A stretch of 64,000 nt of DNA from positions 41,806,258 to 41,870,257 of the forward strand of contig CM042092.1 in assembly GCA_023512835.1 (NCBI GenBank), written 5' to 3'. This stretch comes from Taxillus chinensis (Eukaryota; Streptophyta; Magnoliopsida; Santalales; Loranthaceae). Positions 57,869 to 64,000 of the stretch are shown one piece after another (position 1 is the first letter of the stretch; every line of letters starts with the position of its first letter). The position numbers were made by a program, and so were the translations under genes. Under the pieces are notes generated by a model, which worked only from the letters and a program-made list of their open reading frames with translations, searched no databases and was not told the DNA's origin.

Positions 57869-59574
57869 TGTAAGGACCCGTACCTTGAGTTAGTCGGTTT
57901 TGCCTCCTGAGTAGAGTTTTTCTAGATTTTGACCTAGTAGTTGGACTCCAATGAATTCACGTGCAAAAGGAAAGATGCTTAGAATGATGTCCTCTATCTA
58001 CCACGAAGTTTCGGACCAAATGGACATGTATGTGAGGTGCACGTGATATGGGTCCAATTCACGTGCAAGTGTAATTGTCTTCCAAATGATGCAAGGAGGC
58101 TAGGGGTGAAGTTTGAAAGCATTTGGAGTTCATATGGAGTTGCACGTGAATTGGGAATTCACGTGCAAATTGGCGTGCGAGCATATTTTTGCATGGGTCC
58201 CTTGGTTTTGGCATTCTAAGGAACTTTCTCCAAAGGACCATGTTGAAATTCGAATATTTTGGTGTGTATGGATGCGGAAAGGTTGTAGCTTGTGTAATCA
58301 AAACTACGTCGTTTTGATCCTGGGTTTACTTAATCAAAACTACGTCGTTTTGATGTGAATGGTGTCTATATAAGGAGGGCTTGAGTTTGAGTTAGGGTTC
58401 TTGTGTTCCTTTCTTGCACCCTTTCTTGAAGAGAGAGAGAGCTAGAGAGAGAGAGGGAAGGGGAGTTCTTTGGTTCTTTGCAGGAGCATCTTGCGTGGAG
58501 AGGACGGCGTTTGGCGCGGGAGCAAGGAAGATCGCTTTAAGGTAGGGGTTCTGTTCTTCTAAACCCTCCTGTCCTAGGGTCCTAGGACGGTTCTGGTCAG
58601 ATCTGTTTATATATATATATGTAAATTCATATAGGTGTGATCTCCTATATGAATGTTGGCCTTCAGTGGCATTTTGGTGTGGTTCGTGATCTATATGCTA
58701 TATGTTTGATGAAAAGCCTGTGTGAATATAGTTATGTGTATATGCCTGCCAAGTGTTTGAAATTATGCCTGTGAGGTGTGCATGTTATGTGTTTGTGGAA
58801 ATGCCTGTGTGGCTGGGTTTGTGAGCTTGTGGATATATGCATGCTAAGTGTTCGAGGTTATTCCTGTGTGACTAAGCATACTTAGTGTTTGATGTTATGC
58901 CCGTATGGCCATGTGTCTTGCGTGTTTGCTTGTACACCCGGTGGGCCTGGGCCTGGGACTGTTTTGTGGAACCCGGTGGGTGTGGAAGCCCGGGGCTGTT
59001 TTATGGAACCCGGTGGTGTGGAAGCCCGGGACTGTTTTGTGGAACCCGGTGGCGTGGAAGCCCGGGACTGTTCTTGAAACCCGGTGGGTGTGGAAGCCCG
59101 GAGTGTTTATGTACTAGCCCATGTATGACTGTGTTTGTTGTTATAGCTTTGTAACCATATCCCGGTGGGATAATTGTATCACGACACACACTTGTACACA
59201 AGGCATGTAGATACCAGGTGCATGGGATGGGTTGGGGAGACATGATCCCTCTTGGTAGTGGTTGCTCACCCCTCCTACCATGTTGTTTTCTTTTCGGGAA
59301 CCTACGGGCGTTAGGTGGGACCCCAAGGTGGAAGACCTTATTTATTTAATTTGTTTATGTTATTTTTATTATGAGAATCGATGTAACCCCAGTGGGGAAA
59401 GGATTTTGTTGTAATAAACTGGATTGGATTGCTTTTAATGAATATTACTTTCTTGAATGTTGTGGATGTTTAAAATGTTAAATTCTTGTTTTGTATCCTA
59501 CCCCTTTGCCCTCCGTGTGGGTAAAAGGGGAGTCACGTACCGGTTTCCTCGGGTTGGAAATCCGGGGCGTGACA
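57869..59574 (+). mobile_element. Gypsy D 3' LTR, 1,706 bp
   Basis: Same architecture as the 5' LTR, including H1 intact at 58,626-58,653. Differences from the 5' LTR are listed in the findings. Confidence 0.94.
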
Positions 59575-59579
59575 TGAAA

Positions 59580-61174
59580 AGAAATTTTTTAATATGAGGG
59601 CTATGTTGTTATGGACAATAAATGATTTTCTAGCATACGACAATCTTGCTGATTGTGCAACTAAAGGGAGATATGCTTGTCCTTTATGTGGCCTGAATAC
59701 ACACGCTCAATGGCTGAAGCATAGTAGAAAGATGTGCTTTTGTAATCATATCAGATTTTTACCTGCAAATCATCCTTATAGAAAGAAGAAACTTACTTCT
59801 ACTAAGTTAAGGAATAAAGCAGCACATATCCTACCATAGCAAAGGGTACTGAAGTGGTGGAGCAATTACTCTATGTGGTTAATAATTTTGGAAAAGGTGC
59901 GAAGAAGAGGAGCCATGATGAAGAAGTTACAATGTGGAAGAAGAAATCAAATTTCTTTACTCTACCTTATTGGGAGGTCTTGCTTGTGCGTCACAATTTG
60001 GATGTCATACATGTGGAGAAGAATATTTGTGAAAGTATAATCAATACACTATTAGATTACAAGGGGAAATCAAAAGATCACTACCAATCAAGATTAGATT
60101 TAGAATTGATGGGCATTATGCCGCAGCTCCATCCATATGAAGAAAACAATATCGCCTTCCTCCTACAGCATATACACTATCAAAATCTGATAAGAAGTTG
60201 TTTTGTAAGAGACTATTTGACCTAAAACTGCCTTATGGCTATAGTTCTAAAATTAGCAATTGTGTTGATGTGGAGAAACATAAACTGACAGGACTTAAAT
60301 CCCATGATTGTCATGTTCTTATGCAACAATTGTTGGCTGTTGCAATTAGGGGTCTAATGGAAGAAGGTCCTAGAGTGGAGATTCTTCGACTTTGCAAGCT
60401 TTTCCATGGAATGTGTCAACATGTTGTTGACAAGGAGGAAATTGTACAATTAGAATCGAAGGCAGTAGAAATTCTTTTCAAATTGGAAGATTATTTTCCA
60501 CCTTCATTCTTCGATATAATGATTCATTTGGTGGTACATCTTCCATGAGAAGTGAGACAATGTGGGCCAGTACAATTCCGATGGATGTACCATTTTGAGA
60601 GGTGATTTTACTTAGTATTATGGAACTACTTTTTTCTCGCATACAATTAATTCATATTTTTTCTCTCATACAATTTATTCTTACTAAGCCTAACAACTTC
60701 CCCCACAACATTATTAGATATATGAAGGTTCTCAAAGGGTTTGTATCAAACTATACATGCCCAGAAGGATCTATTGCAAATCGGTATCTTTCTCTTGAAT
60801 GTGTACGTTTTTGTGAGACTTTTTTGAAGAAAAATCCAAGCTATGGTGATATTTTGTGTACTACATGGAGCGTCCACTTTCAATCGGAATAAGTATGCCA
60901 CTTGATGGGAAACATATAGCTATAGCACACCGCTATGTGCTATTTAACTTGGCCGTTCTGAGAATCATTCCTTAAGTGAGCACTCTTTTTTAACTACATA
61001 TATATTACTATATTGAGAAGTATTTTTCTCAATATCTACTAATTTGCACAATTGCTATAGAATGCATATTGATGAATTGAAGGAGTTGCATCCAAATTTG
61101 GAAGAAAATCCATACTTACTATGGAATCAACATTCAGAAGGGTTCCCCTTGTGGTATTACAACAAGGTTATAAC
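59580..61174 (+). pseudogene. TNP2-type transposase, C-terminal part
   Basis: Resumes exactly after the gypsy D duplication: FNMRAMLLWTINDFLAYDNL, CPLCGLNTHAQWL, HIRFLPANHPYRKKK (end of Transposase_21). After a TAG at 59,837 and a frame change: MWKKKSNFFTLPYWEVLLVR, HNLDVIHVEKNICESIINTL, LDYKGKSKDHYQSRLDLELM. DUF4218 domain: LTGLKSHDCHVLMQQLLAVA, LEDYFPPSFFDIMIHLVVHL, YMKVLKGFVSNYTCPEGSIA, NRYLSLECVRFCETFL. Then HRYVLFNLAV and ELHPNLEENPYLLWNQHSEG towards the DUF4216 region. Cut by gypsy E at 61,174. A short non-matching stretch at 60,600-60,710 is likely an intron. Pseudogene by stops and insertions. Confidence 0.88.
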
Positions 61175-61470
61175 TGTAAGGACCCGTGTTTGAGGGGTTC
61201 TTGGAGTTAGCCTTAAGTAAGAGACCTTGTCTTAGAGAATGAACATTAGAACAGTGATGTGCTAATCGAATGGAGAATTTTGACTATACTTGGGCTCAAG
61301 TTGGAGTTCGAGGCCCTGAGGGGTATTTTGGGAATTTCACATATCATAAATAATATTTATTTGAGGGATTTATTTTAAATATTTGTTGAGCTTAGTGAAT
61401 TGGGCTGTTGAGCTTAAGAGATGGGTTAAAAAATCTTGGCCTTTGGGCTTAGATGCTGGGCTTTTAATTA

Positions 61471-61549
61471 ATCAAAACTACGTCGTTTTGACGTAGGGAT
61501 TCACTTAATCAAAACTACGTCATTTTGATTATGTGGGAAAATATATAAA
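61471..61549 (+). promoter_or_regulatory. Gypsy E core promoter: palindrome pair and TATA
   Basis: Palindromes 61,471-61,492 and 61,508-61,529, 15 bp apart; TATATAAA at 61,542, 12 bp on. Confidence 0.78.
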
Positions 61550-61603
61550 GAAAAAGGGGTTAAAAATTAGGGGATTTCTGATTTGCAAACCCTAGCAGCC
61601 GTT

Positions 61604-61637
<34 letters not shown>

Positions 61638-62218
61638 CTAGAGAGAGGGAGAGACGGCCAGAGAGGGAGGGAGACGATCGAAGGCCGACGATCTGAGGTT
61701 CCTGCTGACGACGGGAGACCGGAGGCATCGAGGTAGCTAGGATACAACGATCTGTTGTATTCCCAAATTCTTGAGGTAGGGATTTCTTGATCAACCCTAC
61801 AAACTCTCTCACAAATTTCTGGATTTTACCTGTCATGGATGTGATGATGAGTATATACCTATATATATAAGCGCGTGTTGGTTTATTGTCAGATTTTCAA
61901 TAGATATCTGAGGGAAAATTGATTTGGATGGCTTGGGTATGTCTGGATGGGTGGTTAAACATGAGTGTAGAGGCTAGAATTGGAAATAGGCCTTGTATCC
62001 TAGGTTTAAAGCCTAATAATTTACAAACTAACCGGAATTGGAGGTGGGTCCTTTAAAGAGAAGTCTTTAGAATAACAAAACAAAGAAAAGCGTGCAAAAA
62101 CATGGTCAAGGGCCAATTTTCACGCCATATCCCCAATTGGCGTGCAGGTCCAATTACCCTGAAAATTTACCCCGGACATCCTTGACGTGTGTAGAATGTA
62201 GGGAGACAAAAATACCCC

Positions 62219-62247
62219 TGCACGTCATATGGCCCATATGACGTGCA
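62219..62247 (+). promoter_or_regulatory. Near-perfect 29-bp ACGT palindrome in gypsy E
   Basis: Arms TGCACGTCATATGG and its exact complement around a single central C. Unlike the palindromes of B and D it lies downstream of the TATA box, so it would be transcribed and could fold. Confidence 0.85.
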
Positions 62248-63489
62248 CCCTTCATTTTGCTTCTTTTAGCTGCCCCATTTAGCCAGAAGTCTCTTGTGTG
62301 AAAAATAGAGTGATTTGGGTAATAAGCATGAGTTGAACTTGTCTTAAAATTTGCCAAAACAGCTCAAAAACACCTATGTTGGTAGAATCTGAACCGTGAA
62401 TGTTAGTGAATGTTGTTGCACGTATGAGCTGAATGCACTGTTGATTTACATTGATATATCCGAGTTATGCTTGCTGAGTTGCATTGATATATTTGAGTTG
62501 TGCTCTCTGAGTTACTTTGTACTAAGTTGAGATGTATGCCTGAGTTGCATTACTGACTTACATTTGCGTTTGAGCTGTGTTTGCTGAGATGTACTTGAAA
62601 TGTATTTGCTGAGATGCTGTGAACTTGTATTTGAGAATCAGTACCCAAACACTTGTGGGTTGAGATGACTTATAGGCCAGGCATAACTACTAGACCCCCT
62701 TTGAGATTTGGCTAGGACTGCGGCCCTGAGTCTCGGTGTAGCACTCACGACGGTGGGCTAAGTCTCGCACCCATTCCTAAGGGTAGGTATGGCATCCGAG
62801 GAGGTGATGGCCATATCCGACTCGGGTGGAAAATGTTGCATTGGTGACCATGCAACATTCGCCTGGATGTGGTATGTCATGTCGCCGTGGTGGCGGGGTG
62901 TCCTCTCGCCCTCCAGGTGTGGGCACAGGTAAACGGTGTGTTACTTGGGTGATGTGTCTTGTTTAGTTTTTGGCACTATACGAGCACAAGCATACACTTG
63001 TCATGCATATTGTAGAGTGGGATGGGTCTGGGGAGACTGGAACCCTACTGAGCTATGGTTTGCTCACCCCTCCTATAAAGTGTTCTTTTGCAGGGTCTAG
63101 CAGGCGGTAGGTGAAGGAGCTGTGGTGGTAGGCTATTGAGGCTGAAGATTTTATATTAATCTTATTGTTTTTCTGTGGATTTGTCTTTTATGGTTTGGTT
63201 TCTTTGTAAACAATATATTGTGGTTTGATGGGAGTTTTTCCCCAACTGAGTTATAATGGACTTTGAGCCCATAATTGAGACATGATTATTATTTAATTTG
63301 TGGTTGTATGCATGGTTTGGGAGCAGGAGCATGCCCCGTGGCATGTAGCCTGGTTGTACAAGTTTGGGACAGCACCCATGTCAAGTCCTTTTTCTTTTAG
63401 GTGCTTGCACCAACCTCTTGACCCTTTGGGTGCGGGCATGGGCGGTCACTACCCATTTCCAAGTGAAAGGAAATTGGGGCGTGACAATA

Positions 63490-63501
63490 TGGTATCAGAG
63501 C
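63490..63501 (+). other. Primer-binding site, Met-tRNA (gypsy E)
   Basis: TGGTATCAGAGC three bases after the LTR end. Confidence 0.95.
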
Positions 63502-63923
63502 CCAAGTTCATGGTCTAGTGGACTTAGGATAGTGGGGAGGGATAATTACTTTTGAGGCTCTCAGGAGGCAGTATAGGACACGCCTGATCACCGTGGTTCT
63601 ATCTGGGTTTCTGGGGTGTACTCAGGGGTAGTTAGACTAAGGAGTAGGACATTTGCATTTGGGTTGGGGTGCATACATGCATTGGCATTAGGGCACTAGT
63701 TTAATTTCAATATAAATGTTATGATTTGGAATATTGTGTTGCTGAAAATTTTTGCTGCGAATTGTTGTTGAGAATTGTTGCTGTGAATTTTTGTTGTGCA
63801 ATTCTGAGTGATTATCCTGTATGTTTACATGTGAAAAGTTGCTTGAGTACCTCATGGCCCATGGGGATGAGGGTGTATAGAGCCTGAGAGATGCTGACTC
63901 TAGTCTTGTTTAATATGTAGACT
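63502..63923 (+). mobile_element. Gypsy E leader, no gene
   Basis: Untranslated; shares GCATTGGCATTAGGGCACTAG with the leaders of B and D (at 38,555 and 52,535). Ends AATATGTAG just before the Gag ATG. Confidence 0.75.
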
Positions 63924-64000
63924 ATGCCCCCTAGGAGAGTAACCCGAGCTACCCCAACTGTAGAAGATGAATCTTCTGCACGTGCTGGACAGGAGAGAGA
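63924..64000 (+). CDS. Gypsy E Gag, N-terminus only
   Basis: ATG at 63,924; MPPRRVTRATPTVEDESSAR then runs out of the window with no stop. The start MPPRRVTRA is shared with gypsy D Gag and close to gypsy B. Whether the rest of this element is intact cannot be seen. Confidence 0.8.
   Translation, partial: MPPRRVTRATPTVEDESSARAGQER

Larger units (their letters stand above)
50672..59574 (+). mobile_element. Gypsy D, complete, youngest-looking element
   Basis: LTRs 50,672-52,374 and 57,869-59,574, both TG...CA; target duplication TGAAA at 50,667-50,671 and 59,575-59,579; Met-tRNA primer site; gag-pol 52,796-57,543; polypurine tract. The LTRs differ mainly at CAG/CTG words and repeat-unit details. 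Structurally complete, but the reading frame is broken many times, which is unexpected for LTRs this similar. Confidence 0.93.
61175..63486 (+). mobile_element. Gypsy E 5' LTR, 2,312 bp
   Basis: TGTAAGGACCCGTGTTTGAG to GGGGCGTGACA, followed by a Met-tRNA primer site, so it is a 5' LTR with internal region continuing out of the window. Sister of the solo LTR at 45,477. GA leader 61,604-61,640; donor-like GAG/GTAGGG at 61,776; hairpins at 62,833-62,858 and 63,049-63,066. Confidence 0.92.
47859..64000 (+). mobile_element. CACTA (En/Spm) transposon, left part, with nested gypsy elements
   Basis: Starts TTCTACAAGAAAT, matching the canonical CACTACAAGAAA end except for the first bases. The junction cuts gypsy C integrase cleanly. 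A TNP2-type transposase gene follows in two pieces (49,432-50,671 and 59,580-61,174), split by gypsy D and then by gypsy E. The right end is not in the window. Class II element, mobilised by cut and paste with 3-bp duplications; ATG at 47,856-47,858 is the candidate left one. Confidence 0.8.

Noticed and set aside
59580..60892. A functional host gene derived from TNP2
   Set aside because: Frames are interrupted by stops and shifts and the gene is split by two retroelements; a transposon pseudogene is the simpler reading.

Overview
The window is flowering-plant nuclear DNA made almost entirely of nested transposable elements; I see no host gene, rRNA or tRNA gene. The evidence is Ty3/gypsy LTR elements of the chromovirus type (closest to Tekay/Del by pol wording) primed by initiator Met-tRNA, a Ty1/copia element, a Tat/Ogre-type LTR with a tRNA-Arg-like primer site, and a plant CACTA (En/Spm) TNP2-type transposase. 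Species cannot be named from the sequence. The dense nesting and decayed ORFs suggest methylated heterochromatin.

Layout. 1-10,452 and 17,225-27,664 are two near-identical copies of one nested block: Tat/Ogre LTR end and leader, a truncated minus-strand copia element, then gypsy A LTR end, gag and pol. Copy 1 breaks off inside the reverse transcriptase and joins an inverted Ogre LTR piece (to 10,865), a gypsy LTR piece (to 11,478) and an old copia gag/LTR piece (to 12,169). Gypsy A (12,175-32,322, 5-bp target duplication GTAAA) is complete end to end and sits in that old copia LTR, which resumes at 32,328. Inside A's 5' LTR sits copia Z (13,648-23,552, duplication GGTAT), and inside copia Z an Ogre-type remnant (14,328 to about 18,864).

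From 32,687 a second stack starts. A gypsy LTR (U) is cut at 33,984 by minus-strand gypsy C. C's pol is interrupted by gypsy B (36,616-45,314; B itself holds a solo LTR at 41,389-42,898), by a solo LTR (45,477-47,529, duplication GAAGG) and by a CACTA transposon starting near 47,859. The CACTA transposase gene is in turn split by gypsy D (50,672-59,574, duplication TGAAA, the youngest-looking element) and by gypsy E (61,175 to beyond the window). Gypsy C pol can be followed through three separated pieces and TNP2 through two.

How the parts work together: each gypsy element has LTR promoter, primer-binding site, Gag with zinc knuckles, protease, reverse transcriptase, RNase H, integrase, polypurine tract and LTR, but every copy is broken. 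Beyond the gene remnants, the gypsy LTRs share fixed cis architecture: paired ACGT-core palindromes at constant spacing 11-12 bp before a TATA box, long perfect G-box/ACGT palindromes further upstream, a GA-rich leader ending in a splice-donor-like AG/GTAGGG, a hairpin with one compensatory pair change, a per-family minisatellite, and a TGAGC/GCTCA hairpin before U5. Differences between duplicate copies cluster at CAG/CTG sites, which points to methylation decay and/or assembly error.
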